In this document: positions 50,374 to 59,081 of the stretch, one piece after another | How the letters are laid out: the number at the start of each line of letters is the position of its first letter | Position numbering within the stretch: the stretch's first letter is position 1 | Origin: Bellilinea sp034411135 | GTDB taxonomy: Bacteria > Chloroflexota > Anaerolineae > Anaerolineales > Anaerolineaceae | DNA length: 64,000 nt | Reading direction: 5' to 3' | NCBI GenBank assembly: GCA_034411135.1 | Contig: DAOUMN010000028.1 | Coordinates: 1 to 64,000, forward strand | The notes under the pieces: generated by a model | Told to the model about the DNA's origin: nothing | The model's database searches: none | The model's input: only the letters and a program-made list of their open reading frames with translations | Position numbers and translations under genes: made by a program

Positions 50374-50415
50374 AAGCCGTCTTTTATCCTGTGGCGTAAA
50401 AGGCGGCTTTTTTTA
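50374..50415 (+). terminator. Intrinsic terminator after the liaF-like gene
   Basis: AAGCCGTCTTTT and AAAAGGCGGCTT pair (one G-T) and the 3' arm runs into TTTTTTT, 18 bases after the stop. Confidence 0.85.
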
Positions 50416-50481
50416 TATGGGTGGGACAAATCCTGCCGCTTATGGCATAATCAGGGTGAGATTTGGAATGGGGAGCTGCGT

Positions 50482-51882
50482 ATGCGCCTGTTGGAAAATG
50501 TGATCCTGTTGTTGTTGCTGTTTTCGCTCGCCTGGTCGTTCCTGCCACCTCACCGCCGTTCTCGGTTGATTCTCTACCTGCCTTTCGTTAGCGGTATCCT
50601 GGTGATCGTTCATATAATCTTCGAAGGATCGCGCTGGCAGATGATCCCAGCCTACCTGCTCACCCTCGCGCTGATTGCCAACAACACCCGTTTACTCAAA
50701 CATCCGGCTGTCGCGCCGCCCCGTCGTTCGCTGGTGCTGCGGCTGGTGATGGTCTTTTCAGCCCTGCTGATTTTTATCCTTGTCTCGCAGTTGCCCGGTT
50801 TGATCCCTGTGTTCAGTCTGCCGCCGCCGGGTGGTGGTTATGCGGTGGGGATTGTGCAGCGGGTCGTGGTGGATGACAGCCGGAGCGAAGCATTTACCCC
50901 ACAGCCGGACGATCTGCGCCAGGTGCCGTTGATGATCTGGTACCCGGCTGAGGTGCATCCGGAAAGCCGCCCGGCGGACTACTGGCTGGGCGCGCCGGAA
51001 ATGAGTCGTCATCTGACCCGCCTGCTGCGTCTGCCTTTCTTCCTGCTCGATCATCTTTCGCTGGTGCGAACCAATGCTGTTGAAAACGCGCCCCTGGCGG
51101 CTTCCCAATCGTCATATCCGGTGATTCTCTATTCACATGGCTACCGCCTGGGTTACTTGCAGCAAAACACCTCGCTTATGGAGACCCTTGCCAGCCATGG
51201 CTACATCGTGATCAGCGTTGCTCATCCTTACCAGGCGGCCGCCACGCCAGACGAGCACGGTCAACTGGTACCTTTTGCAATCGAGATAGCACCGCGCTTT
51301 TCGCAGGATGCTGCCTTCCGTGAAGACAGCCTGGCTACCTGGACAGGCGACCTGCGCTTCGTGCTTGATTTGCTTCCACACCTGAACCGGGGTGAAATCT
51401 TCCCCTTCTTCGCGGGCCGGCTCGACTTGCAGCGGACCGGTATTGCCGGCATGTCCTTCGGCGGCTCGGCTGCCACCCGCTTGTGTTTGACCGATACACG
51501 CTGCACAGCGCTGCTCACGCTGGACAGCCCACAATATGAGCCGGTTCTGTCCCAGCCGCTCGAACTCCCGGCGCTCTTCTTTGCAGCGCAGAATAGCGAA
51601 TACATCCGCCGGGAAGTGTATGAGATGACCACCGCGCCGTCATACCTGATTACTATTCGGGACAGCCAGCATTATGATTTTACTGACCTCAGCCTGGTGT
51701 CGCCGCTCAACTCCGCCTTTGGTTTTTCCGGCGGCATTCCCGGCAGCCGGATGATTGCCATCCTAAACCAGTACAGCCTGTCCTTCTTCGACCGCCACCT
51801 GAAAGACTTGCCTGCTCCGCTTTTAAATGGAATTTCTGCCGATCATCCCGAAGTGGCGATCGAATCACGTAATTGGCGCTGA
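50482..51882 (+). CDS. PAF-acetylhydrolase/dienelactone-hydrolase-like membrane lipase
   Basis: A 466-residue alpha/beta hydrolase with three to four N-terminal membrane helices (about 5-115). The catalytic domain outside shows ILYSHGYRLGYLQ (oxyanion region), nucleophile Ser in IAGMSFGGSAATRLCL (about 318), Asp in LTLDSPQYEP, and His in IRDSQHYDFTDLS (about 395), arranged as in platelet-activating-factor acetylhydrolases. The probable substrates are short-chain or oxidised phospholipids or esters. GGGGAG precedes the ATG, and a CATAAT -10-like box lies at about 50446. The 3' end overlaps the convergent HAD gene by 40 bases. Confidence 0.78.
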   Translation: MRLLENVILLLLLFSLAWSFLPPHRRSRLILYLPFVSGILVIVHIIFEGSRWQMIPAYLLTLALIANNTRLLKHPAVAPPRRSLVLRLVMVFSALLIFILVSQLPGLIPVFSLPPPGGGYAVGIVQRVVVDDSRSEAFTPQPDDLRQVPLMIWYPAEVHPESRPADYWLGAPEMSRHLTRLLRLPFFLLDHLSLVRTNAVENAPLAASQSSYPVILYSHGYRLGYLQQNTSLMETLASHGYIVISVAHPYQAAATPDEHGQLVPFAIEIAPRFSQDAAFREDSLATWTGDLRFVLDLLPHLNRGEIFPFFAGRLDLQRTGIAGMSFGGSAATRLCLTDTRCTALLTLDSPQYEPVLSQPLELPALFFAAQNSEYIRREVYEMTTAPSYLITIRDSQHYDFTDLSLVSPLNSAFGFSGGIPGSRMIAILNQYSLSFFDRHLKDLPAPLLNGISADHPEVAIESRNWR

Positions 51883-52688
51883 ACTTCCGCTGAGAGTGGT
51901 AGTTTGTTCAACGCAGCTTGCAGCGCCGGTTGAAGCACCCCGTGCAGCTTGCGATCGAAGACCAATTGAGCGCTGTCTTTAAGATAGGCAGGAGCATTGT
52001 CCGGAACGCACGCCAGATCAGCCAGTTTCAGCATGGCAACATCATTATGTCCATCCCCCACTGCTACCAGCGGCGTATTGGGCAATTGCAAAGCTTTGAC
52101 CAGCGTTTGTAACCCACTGGCTTTATTGATCTGTTGCGGGGTGACTTCAAAGATATCTTCCAGGCTGAAGTTGCGTTCCAGCGGCGCGGATTCGAGATCG
52201 GCTGCCAACTGGTGCAGCCGCGCAGGCTGGCTGGAAACGCACATCATTTTGTTGAATACCGGCAGCGGATCGGTTGGCTGCAGCATATCGGGACGAAAGC
52301 CGTAGCGTGTTGCTGCCTGGATGTCCTGTCCATTCCAGTCGACTAACCAGTCCTGGTGCACTCCCTGCAGAATGATGCTGACATCCGGATAACGGCTGGC
52401 AGTATCTACCAGGCGGGTGGCAAGGTGTGCAGGAAAAGGATGGTGCTCCAGTAAAACCTCGCCGGGCAGGAACAACAAGCTGCCGTTGTTCAGTACCAGC
52501 GCATAGGGCAATGGCTGATCTTCCCTCACTAATCGATTGGCTTGTAAGGGGAAGCGGGTACCGGTCAGCGAGCGACCGGTTGCCAATATCAGCGTAACCG
52601 GCAAGCCGCGCTTTAATAATTCAACATCCCGCGGGTGGATGCGGTTGTTTTCGAACAAGAGCGTGCCGTCGAGATCGACCGCGAGCAT
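51843..52688 (-). CDS. HAD-superfamily phosphatase, Cof/IIB subfamily
   Basis: A 281-residue cytoplasmic phosphohydrolase. Motif I LAVDLDGTLLF supplies the nucleophile and acid Asp (about 4 and 6), motif II LILATGRS, and motif IV VGDGHNDVAMLKLADLACVPDNA with the paired metal-binding Asp. The IIB cap sits between. Typical substrates are sugar phosphates, FMN or phosphoglycolate. ATG 52688 puts the nucleophile at the usual place, but no ribosome site precedes it. GTG 52712 is an alternative, and the frame is open to 52808. Confidence 0.85.
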   Translation of the reverse strand: MLAVDLDGTLLFENNRIHPRDVELLKRGLPVTLILATGRSLTGTRFPLQANRLVREDQPLPYALVLNNGSLLFLPGEVLLEHHPFPAHLATRLVDTASRYPDVSIILQGVHQDWLVDWNGQDIQAATRYGFRPDMLQPTDPLPVFNKMMCVSSQPARLHQLAADLESAPLERNFSLEDIFEVTPQQINKASGLQTLVKALQLPNTPLVAVGDGHNDVAMLKLADLACVPDNAPAYLKDSAQLVFDRKLHGVLQPALQAALNKLPLSAEVQRQLRDSIATSG

Positions 52689-52857
52689 TAAGGATGGATT
52701 TGTTTGTGCCACAATGACACGTACCCAGATTGGTGTGATGCAGTGCGGCTCGCGGGTAAAGCAATCTGCCGGGGGAGCGGATCGAGATTCCAGACGAGCT
52801 GCGCCCAATTATCGCCTTAATCACGCCGGGCGGCAAGGTGCCAAATGTCCTATTCAT

Positions 52858-53724
52858 TCAGGGTGAAGGGGGGCAGCCGGTGAGCAGGCAGAAAGGATCG
52901 ATGCTCTCGAACAAACCGCTCACCCGCCACAGGCAATATGCACCCATTTCCTCCAGCCGTGCTGAGGTGTCATAATGCGCCATTGCAGGAAAATTTACCC
53001 CGGCAGGTCCGATGCGCACTTCCAGGTGCAGGTGCGGTGCCAGTGCATTGCCCGAATCGCCGATCTGACCAATCTGTTCGCCGCAGGTGATCGTGTCTCC
53101 CGGCTGGAGGGTGGACGGTCGTAGCAAGTGAGCGTACAGCAGGTAGAGCGAGCGCGGCGCAATGCGCCAGTCCGGCGGAAGGGTGTAATCCGGGCAGGAA
53201 AGCGCCAGCGGACGGCGCGGTTCGGCGGGCAGGTCGGGCAAAAATAACTGTGCCTGCTGCTCGGCGGACAACGCATCCAAACGGGTTTCGATGATTACCA
53301 GGTTGCCATACGGAAAGCGGTTATGGGTCACGCCGGCAACCCGCCCCTCCAATACGGCTTGCACTGCCATGCCGCTGCGCGCAATACGGTCTTCGGGCCG
53401 GAAATCCGCTAGGTCGGTTCCGTAATGTGGATCATCACTGCCGGGTGGTGGTGGATTGTACGGGTTGGAAACCTGCCCTGCCAATTGATCGAGTGTATAC
53501 CCGTCCAGCGGCGAGCAAATACGAGCTTGGGCAATAGGTGTGGTGGTGGCGGGCACGGTGGCGCTGGGTTGTGATGGCTGCGAAGGGCTGGCAGTGATGG
53601 TGGGCAGCGGGTTAGTCGCCGTGGCGTTTAGTTCGACCGGCGGGCTGATGACAGGCAGAGGTGTGCAGCCAGCGGCTGCCAGAAGCCCAATCAATCCCAG
53701 GAATGCCACACGGTATGTTCTCAC
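52858..53724 (-). CDS. M23-type peptidase-fold lipoprotein
   Basis: A 288-residue lipoprotein. From GTG 53724 the signal VRTYRVAFLGLIGLLAAAGC gives a lipobox with Cys at residue 20, then a Pro/Thr/Ser-rich linker and a peptidase M23 (LytM) domain. Zinc ligands are visible: HYGTDLADF (H-x3-D, about 108) and APHLHLEVRIG (H-x-H, about 238), with the distant catalytic His region YAHLLRPSTLQPGDT. M23 enzymes cut peptidoglycan crosslinks. Codons before the GTG (open to 53823) are unlike a signal. TAGAAT ends eight bases before the GTG, another leaderless-type start. Confidence 0.83.
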   Translation of the reverse strand: MRTYRVAFLGLIGLLAAAGCTPLPVISPPVELNATATNPLPTITASPSQPSQPSATVPATTTPIAQARICSPLDGYTLDQLAGQVSNPYNPPPPGSDDPHYGTDLADFRPEDRIARSGMAVQAVLEGRVAGVTHNRFPYGNLVIIETRLDALSAEQQAQLFLPDLPAEPRRPLALSCPDYTLPPDWRIAPRSLYLLYAHLLRPSTLQPGDTITCGEQIGQIGDSGNALAPHLHLEVRIGPAGVNFPAMAHYDTSARLEEMGAYCLWRVSGLFESIDPFCLLTGCPPSP

Positions 53725-53841
53725 TAGCCCAATTCTACCCGTTTCTGTGCCGGGAATCCCCCGCTTGGCTTCCGATTTTCTCAGGCATAGGGTATCATGG
53801 AAATAGAGCCTTGTGGATTGCATCTACCCAGGAGACCGGAG

Positions 53842-54174
53842 ATGAAAGAAGCCATATTTTTGGATTCGTCCACCCATCAGCGTATCTTTGCGGTTGTGTG
53901 TCAAATACCCCCCGGCAAGGTGGCTAGTTACGGACAAATTGCTCGTATTGTCGGCATGGGGGTTGGCGCGCGCCAGGTGGGTTATGCGCTGGCATCGCTG
54001 CGCTCTGGCAGTGATGTTCCCTGGCAGCGAGTGATTAATGCACAGGGGCGCATAAGCCTGCCCGGTGTGGGCGGCGCAATTCAAAAGAAGTTACTACTCG
54101 AAGAAGGTATCCTGTTCGACGAAAATGACCGCGTGGATTTCGAGCGTTACGGTTGGGACGGAAGCATGATATGA
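53842..54174 (+). CDS. Alkyltransferase-like protein (ATL), MGMT C-terminal family
   Basis: A 110-residue protein with the DNA-binding fold of O6-alkylguanine-DNA alkyltransferase: VCQIPPGKVASYGQIARIVG (helix-turn-helix) and VGYALASLRSG. The active-site Pro-Cys-His-Arg is replaced by PWQRVINAQGRIS, so Trp stands in place of Cys, the hallmark of ATL proteins. These cannot dealkylate but flag O6-alkylguanine for nucleotide excision repair. The start ATG 53842 follows AGGAGACCGGAG; a longer frame from 53797 would cross that site. Confidence 0.88.
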   Translation: MKEAIFLDSSTHQRIFAVVCQIPPGKVASYGQIARIVGMGVGARQVGYALASLRSGSDVPWQRVINAQGRISLPGVGGAIQKKLLLEEGILFDENDRVDFERYGWDGSMI

Positions 54175-54247
54175 TCCCTGATTTGGTCAAACTCCAATCC
54201 TTTGCCTCGCGGAGCACTCGTCGCATTCGACTTTGTGACCGAAACGC

Positions 54248-55168
54248 ATGGTAGATCTCAAAGAATTCATCCTGCCGTATTACCTGCGCCTTAACCGCTT
54301 CACCCGCGGGACGCTGGAAATCATCCGCCGGACGATTAAGAATTTTACCCTGGCGCGTGGCAGTGAAGCTGCTGCAGCGCTTTCATATTACGCTTTGTTT
54401 GCGCTCTTCCCCTTGCTGCTGGTGTTGACCTCCATTGCGGGCTTCATCCTCAAAAGCGAGGATTCGTATAAGGCGGTGCTGGAATTTATCTTCGAAATAT
54501 TGCCCAATGCTGAACCGATCATCGAGCGCAACCTGCAGGTTATTCTCAACTTGCGCGGGACGATCGGTGCAATCGGCTTGATCGGCGCAGTCTGGTCGGC
54601 TTCCGGATTTTTTGATACCCTGGTACGCAACATCAACCGCGCCTGGCTCAATCTCAAACCACGCGATGTGATTCGAACGCGCCTGCTTGCCTTGGCGCTG
54701 GTTGGCATGGTTGTGCTGCTGCTCACCCTTTCGCTGCTCTCGACGGCGGTTTTTAACTTGATTCGCCTGGTTGACCAGATCTTTCTGGATGGCAATCACC
54801 TGGAAGATACCCCAATTTACCCCTACTTGCGCTTGCTCGTGCCGGCATTTTTCACTTTCCTTATGTTCATTGTGACCTACCGCTGGATTCCCAACACCAC
54901 TGTGCGCTGGCGTGCCTGCATGTGGGGATCGCTGTGGACAACCATAGCCTGGGAACTGGCAAAATTCGGTTTCAGTGCTTACCTTGCCAGCGGGCTGGTG
55001 CAGTATGAAATCCTGTACGGATCGCTGGGCACCGTCCTGGCGTTGATGTTTTATATCTATCTGTCTTGTACTATTGTGTTGATCGGCGCGCATTTGACTG
55101 CCACCATCGACCAGCGCAAGCCGCGCCGCGCAGTTGTGCTTGAAGCAGCCGAAAAGAATTCGACATAA
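54248..55168 (+). CDS. YihY/BrkB-family membrane protein
   Basis: A 306-residue integral membrane protein with six helices, recognisable by ARGSEAAAALSYYALFALFPLLLVL (about 36-60), GTIGAIGLIGAVWSASGFFDTLVRNINRAW, and YGSLGTVLALMFYIYLSCTIVLIGA near the end. The family was once called tRNA-processing ribonuclease BN in error; its function is unknown. It lies 73 bases after the ATL gene, possibly in the same transcript, and ends at a strong bidirectional terminator. Confidence 0.88.
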   Translation: MVDLKEFILPYYLRLNRFTRGTLEIIRRTIKNFTLARGSEAAAALSYYALFALFPLLLVLTSIAGFILKSEDSYKAVLEFIFEILPNAEPIIERNLQVILNLRGTIGAIGLIGAVWSASGFFDTLVRNINRAWLNLKPRDVIRTRLLALALVGMVVLLLTLSLLSTAVFNLIRLVDQIFLDGNHLEDTPIYPYLRLLVPAFFTFLMFIVTYRWIPNTTVRWRACMWGSLWTTIAWELAKFGFSAYLASGLVQYEILYGSLGTVLALMFYIYLSCTIVLIGAHLTATIDQRKPRRAVVLEAAEKNST

Positions 55169-55194
55169 CCATTACCGCCCGAATATTCAGAAAA

Positions 55195-55230
55195 TAAAAA
55201 AACGGGGCAGTCCGCGCGACTGCCCCTGTT
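55195..55230. terminator. Bidirectional terminator between brkB-like and sod genes
   Basis: GGGGCAGTC-CGCGC-GACTGCCCC is a perfect nine-bp stem with AAAAAAAC on the left and TGTTTC on the right, so it works best for the minus-strand sod transcript and also follows the plus-strand gene. Confidence 0.88.
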
Positions 55231-55256
55231 TCGTTACCAATAAGGTACCGTTAAGT

Positions 55257-55874
55257 TCAGCGGTTTGCCTGATACAAGCTTTCGACAAAATCCCAGTTGA
55301 CCAACGACCAGAAGGCTTTGACGTAATCCGGACGGCGGTTCTGGTAATTTAGGTAGTAAGCATGCTCCCACACATCCAGCCCGAGCAGGGGAATGTGACC
55401 ATCCATGTAAGGGCTGTCCTGGTTGGCGGTGGAATAAACCTGCAGTTTCTTATCGCCATCCAGCACCAGCCATGCCCAGCCAGAGCCAAAGCGGGTTACA
55501 GCGGCATTGGAGAACTTTTCCATGAAGGTGTCGTAGGAACCGAAAGTTGCCTCGAGCGCTTTGCCAACGTCACCAACCGGCGTTTTGCTGCCGCCGGGGG
55601 CAATCCAATCCCAGAACAGGGTATGGTTGAGGTGACCACCGCCATTGTTGCGCACTGCGGTGCGGATACCTTCGGGCACTTCGTTGATCCGCTGCAGGAT
55701 TTCCTCAATGGGGCGCTCAAACCACTCCGGTGCGCTTTCCAGTGCTTTGTTCAGGTTGGTGACATACGCCGCGTGGTGCTTGTCGTGGTGAATTTCCATT
55801 GTACGCGCGTCGATAGCGGGTTCAAGAGTGTTGAACGCGTAATTCAGGGGAGGCAGTTCAAATACTTTTGCCAT
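55257..55874 (-). CDS. sodA: Superoxide dismutase, Fe/Mn family
   Basis: A 205-residue cytosolic SOD. The metal ligands are all visible: HHDKHHAAYV (His about 27), NNGGGHLNHTLFW (His about 82), and LDVWEHAYYLNYQNRRPDYV (Asp about 166 and His about 170). The GGHLNHTLFW and Gly at the second-shell Gln position suggest manganese or cambialistic use, but metal choice is not certain. ATG 55874 follows AAAGGA by eight bases; a GTG two codons earlier is possible. A perfect 19-bp palindrome stands about 65 bases upstream. Confidence 0.95.
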   Translation of the reverse strand: MAKVFELPPLNYAFNTLEPAIDARTMEIHHDKHHAAYVTNLNKALESAPEWFERPIEEILQRINEVPEGIRTAVRNNGGGHLNHTLFWDWIAPGGSKTPVGDVGKALEATFGSYDTFMEKFSNAAVTRFGSGWAWLVLDGDKKLQVYSTANQDSPYMDGHIPLLGLDVWEHAYYLNYQNRRPDYVKAFWSLVNWDFVESLYQANR

Positions 55875-55938
55875 ATGCACGATCCTTTCGTTTGATCTAT
55901 TTTGTGTTTAATTACCCACCCATCGGGGTATTTATTTA

Positions 55939-55957
55939 TATTATTATGATAATAATA
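55939..55957. promoter_or_regulatory. Perfect 19-bp palindrome upstream of sod (Fur/PerR-like box)
   Basis: TATTATTAT-G-ATAATAATA is a perfect nine-bp inverted repeat around one G. Its AT-rich dyad resembles the 7-1-7 boxes bound by Fur-family regulators (Fur, PerR, MntR). Its position in the sod promoter fits oxidative or metal control; the regulator is not in the window. Confidence 0.6.
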
Positions 55958-56070
55958 CTACGATTTGTTTGGGGAGTCAATTGCATGTGTACAAGATTCA
56001 TGTTGGGTTCGTACAAAGGGGGGATACACACGATCACCCCCGTGTTTGAAGACATCATCCTGCTGGCAAG

Positions 56071-56100
56071 TAAAAACCGGCGGCACAGCGAGCCGCCGGT
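56071..56100 (-). terminator. Intrinsic terminator after pilZ
   Basis: On the minus strand ACCGGCGGC and GCCGCCGGT form a perfect nine-bp stem with a seven-base loop, followed by a TTTTT run. It lies 36 bases after the pilZ stop. Confidence 0.85.
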
Positions 56101-56135
56101 GGCGATTAGTCAAACAGTGCTTGCCTGAGTGTTGT

Positions 56136-56426
56136 TCAGGTGAGATTGAGCGCCACGCGCAGGTCGCGCGGGGTGCGTTCAACGCGCACCACCCGCCCGT
56201 GCACAACCATCGAATCGCGTCCCTCCAGATGCGGGATGGAGAGCGCGATTTCCGCTCCAACCGGCAGGTTCAAATGGCGGTCGGTGGAGAGCAGCATACC
56301 TACCGCACTGACGTTAATGGTCTTTCCGCTGGCGCGTACGGGGTCGACAATTGTAACCGGACGTTCCCACAGGATGCGATTTGCCCGGCGGGTATTGGAA
56401 ATATTGGGTGATAATCGGTCTTCCAT
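56136..56426 (-). CDS. PilZ-domain c-di-GMP-binding protein
   Basis: A 96-residue single PilZ domain. The c-di-GMP motifs are present: R-x3-R in TRRANRILWERP (about 13-17) and N-x-S-x-x-G in INVSAVGMLLSTD (about 37-43). It would act as a cytoplasmic second-messenger receptor for motility or surface behaviour; the target is not indicated. GGAGAATGAAG precedes the ATG. It is a single-gene unit between sod and the MFS gene. Confidence 0.87.
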   Translation of the reverse strand: MEDRLSPNISNTRRANRILWERPVTIVDPVRASGKTINVSAVGMLLSTDRHLNLPVGAEIALSIPHLEGRDSMVVHGRVVRVERTPRDLRVALNLT

Positions 56427-56627
56427 TCTTCATTCTCCAATCAACAACGATAAACACAAGGAATACCTGTGATGATGATAGCATAATTGATGGATGGAAT
56501 CAATCATTGTGAGGAAATTGTATCCTTGGGGTTTGTTTACAACCGCCTTTACAAATTGCAGGTGAATTGGGTTGATCTTCCCGAAAATGGTTTTGAGGGA
56601 CAAAAAGAATTCGCTTGGCTTTTCCGC

Positions 56628-56633
56628 TATAAT
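56628..56633 (+). promoter_or_regulatory. -10 box (TATAAT) of the MFS permease gene
   Basis: A perfect TATAAT lies 35 bases before the MFS ATG. No -35 consensus is apparent. Confidence 0.5.
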
Positions 56634-56668
56634 TAGCCGGACGACGATTTGTCCCCAGGCGGCTGCCC

Positions 56669-58105
56669 ATGAAGCGATTGATACGCTGGTACGATTACAT
56701 CACCATCAATATTTACTGGTTCGCGCTGACCACCCGCTCGCAAACCATCTCCCCCTTGATTTTGCCATTGCTGGTGCAGGAATTCGTCGGTGAGCAAGCC
56801 AAGGGGGCTGCACTGGGGAATATTCGTTTGTGGGCGTTGATGACTGCGGTGCTAATCCAGGCATTGATGGGCATGCTCTCCGACCGCAGCACCCATCCGT
56901 GGGGCAGACGCAGACCGTTCATCCTCGCCGGTAGCCTTGGTGAAATCCTGGTATTTGCTTTATTGGGATTCGTCTCCGGGATGGAAGGCAATCAAGGATA
57001 TACCGCCTTGTTTGCGGTGTACGTGTTTTCCATGTTTTCTTCTAACGTAGCCCATGCCGCCACCCAGGGATTGATCCCTGATCTGGTGCCGGAAGACAAG
57101 CGCGGCAGGTTTTCGGGAGTTAAGGCGTTGCTGGAGCTGCCCGTGCCGGTTATTTTTGTCTCGTTCGTGATGGGCAGGCTAGTCAGCCAGGGTAATTTGT
57201 GGAGTGCGCTGGTTATCTTGATGATCGTCATGGCGATATGTACAGTGCTCGCCATGCTGGTGCCGGAAGAACGTCTTCAGAAGAGACCCTTCAATCTTGA
57301 CTGGCAGCCATTTTTACGCCTGGTGGCAATGACGGCTGCTTTCACGCTGGTCATTTTAGGAATGGGGGCGGCTGTGCGTTCGATCATCCGCCTTGACCTG
57401 GGGCTGGGCGCGGCGAAATTGTGGGTGACCACCCTTGTCGGGTTGCTGGCGATTGGCGTGGCGGTGGCATTGGGAGTCATTGCCAGCCTGCGCATTGGGG
57501 TTGGCAAGGATATCCAATATCAGCCGTCCTTCAAGTGGTGGGTCATCAACCGGTTGGCTTTCCTGGTTGGCTCGACCAATGTTGCTACCTTTCTGGTGTT
57601 TTTCCTGCAGGAGCGCTTCCCCGAACTGGCAGGTGAGAAAGCCGCTGCCCCGGCAGCGACGATTACTATGTTTGTGGGTGTGTTCATCCTGTTGACGGCG
57701 CTGCCCAGCGGCTGGCTGGCAGACCGGTTTGGCAAAAAGTTGCTTGTGGCGGTTGCTGGCCTGTTGGCTGCCAGCGGCGTGGCGGTGATGATGCTGGTGC
57801 CTTCACTGACCGCTATATACGTAGCGGGCTGCTTGGTGGGTGGCGGGGTGGGCTTGTTCTATTCCGCCAATTGGGCGCTGGGAACCGAGATTGTGCCGCG
57901 TGAGCAGGCGGGGCGTTTCCTGGGCTTGTCTAACCTGGCAGGTGCGGGCGCGGGCGCAATTGGTGCGTATATCGCCGGTCCCATCGCCGATGCTGCCGGT
58001 TATACGCTGATCATGGGTATTTATGGCATTTTATTTTTGTTTTCGACCTTTGTTCTGCCGGGCATTCATGAAAAACGGTCAGCATCCATTGCTCCATCCG
58101 TGTAA
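56669..58105 (+). CDS. SLC45-type MFS transporter
   Basis: A 478-residue, twelve-helix permease of the glycoside-pentoside-hexuronide/SLC45 group. It has the MFS loop MLSDRSTHPWGRRRPFILAG (about 70-90), a central loop after EERLQKRPFNLDW, and a second-half loop SGWLADRFGKKLLVAVAG. Relatives transport sucrose or other disaccharides with protons. AGGCGG lies before the ATG. The ECF sigma-factor gene starts 44 bases after its stop, so they may be co-transcribed. Confidence 0.87.
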   Translation: MKRLIRWYDYITINIYWFALTTRSQTISPLILPLLVQEFVGEQAKGAALGNIRLWALMTAVLIQALMGMLSDRSTHPWGRRRPFILAGSLGEILVFALLGFVSGMEGNQGYTALFAVYVFSMFSSNVAHAATQGLIPDLVPEDKRGRFSGVKALLELPVPVIFVSFVMGRLVSQGNLWSALVILMIVMAICTVLAMLVPEERLQKRPFNLDWQPFLRLVAMTAAFTLVILGMGAAVRSIIRLDLGLGAAKLWVTTLVGLLAIGVAVALGVIASLRIGVGKDIQYQPSFKWWVINRLAFLVGSTNVATFLVFFLQERFPELAGEKAAAPAATITMFVGVFILLTALPSGWLADRFGKKLLVAVAGLLAASGVAVMMLVPSLTAIYVAGCLVGGGVGLFYSANWALGTEIVPREQAGRFLGLSNLAGAGAGAIGAYIAGPIADAAGYTLIMGIYGILFLFSTFVLPGIHEKRSASIAPSV

Positions 58106-58149
58106 CTTTTTCGCCTCTCATCCGTCAAATTTGAAGGATGCGCCTGCTT

Positions 58150-58737
58150 ATGGATGACTCTCAGATCCTCACCATGTTGAAATCCGATCAGCACAAATTA
58201 GCACTGGGAATGCTGTTCGAAAAATATGCAGATAAAGTGTATCACCTGGCGTTGGGTTTGTTGCGCGATCCAGACCAGGCGGAGGATGTGGTGCAGGATA
58301 CTTTTCTGTCTGCTTACCGCAGCCGCGTACAGTTCGAGGGGCGATCCGCGCTGGGTACATGGTTGTACCGCATCGCCTACAATGCCGCTATGGATCGCCT
58401 GCGCGCCCGCGAACACCAACCCATTCCCGAAGAGGACGCGGAGAACGATGATGAAACCGCACCGCTGCCGAAGGAATTCGTCGAATGGCGCTGGACGCCG
58501 GAAGAATTATTGACTGACCAGGAAACCCGCCAGGCGTTGGAAACCGCTGTCGCGCGTCTTTCGCCAGCGCTGCGCGCAGTTTTTCTGCTGCGTGACGTTG
58601 AGGAGCTGTCCACCGAAGAAACTGCGGCGGTGTTGGCAATCACGCCCTCAGCGGTTAAGGTGCGCCTACACCGTGCGCGGTTGGAGCTGCGCGAAGTTCT
58701 AGCAGAATTTTTTGCGGCTCAAGAAAAGGAGCATTGA
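58150..58737 (+). CDS. ECF sigma factor (RpoE-like)
   Basis: A 195-residue sigma-70 family ECF factor. Region 2 is seen in LGMLFEKYADKVYHLALGLL-RDPDQAEDVVQDTF and ALGTWLYRIAYNAAMDRLRA; region 4 in LSPALRAVFLLRDVEELSTE-ETAAVLAITPSAVKVRLHRAR. It directs polymerase to stress promoters. ATG 58150 is my choice; the frame has another ATG at 58138 directly behind GAAGG, too close to serve. The anti-sigma gene begins two bases after the stop, so the pair is co-expressed. Confidence 0.92.
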   Translation: MDDSQILTMLKSDQHKLALGMLFEKYADKVYHLALGLLRDPDQAEDVVQDTFLSAYRSRVQFEGRSALGTWLYRIAYNAAMDRLRAREHQPIPEEDAENDDETAPLPKEFVEWRWTPEELLTDQETRQALETAVARLSPALRAVFLLRDVEELSTEETAAVLAITPSAVKVRLHRARLELREVLAEFFAAQEKEH

Positions 58738-58738
58738 A

Positions 58739-59014
58739 ATGAATTGCGAAGAGTTGATTCGTTATTTGTCCGATTATATCGATAATAATCTGGATGAAGC
58801 CTTACGCCAGGATGCCGAAGAACATCTGCGCACTTGCCATAATTGCCATGTGGTGCTCGATTCAACCCGCAAAACGATCCTGTTTTACAAGGGCAGCGCC
58901 AAGCAACCTATCCCGGCTTCGCGGCGGGAAAGACTGTTCGACCGCCTGCAGCGTGCTATCGCCGATCGTGAGGATTGTCCTTCCGAGGAAAATGGAATTT
59001 CCAAAGCCGTGTAA
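58739..59014 (+). CDS. Zinc-finger anti-sigma factor (ZAS/zf-HC2 family)
   Basis: A 91-residue soluble anti-sigma protein. The zf-HC2 motif H-x3-C-x2-C is in AEEHLRTCHNCHVVL (about 35-45), following the SDYIDNNLDEALR helix. It lacks a membrane segment, so it probably senses the cytoplasm, perhaps redox through the zinc-bound cysteines as RsrA does. AAAAGGAG precedes the ATG across the sigma-factor stop. Downstream thioredoxin and DUF2892 genes strengthen the redox idea. Confidence 0.85.
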   Translation: MNCEELIRYLSDYIDNNLDEALRQDAEEHLRTCHNCHVVLDSTRKTILFYKGSAKQPIPASRRERLFDRLQRAIADREDCPSEENGISKAV

Positions 59015-59081
59015 CCTTTTGAGAGGTTGTTCGTCCAATGGATAGAAAACCAATTCAAAAGTTCTGATGGAGGAAAATACC

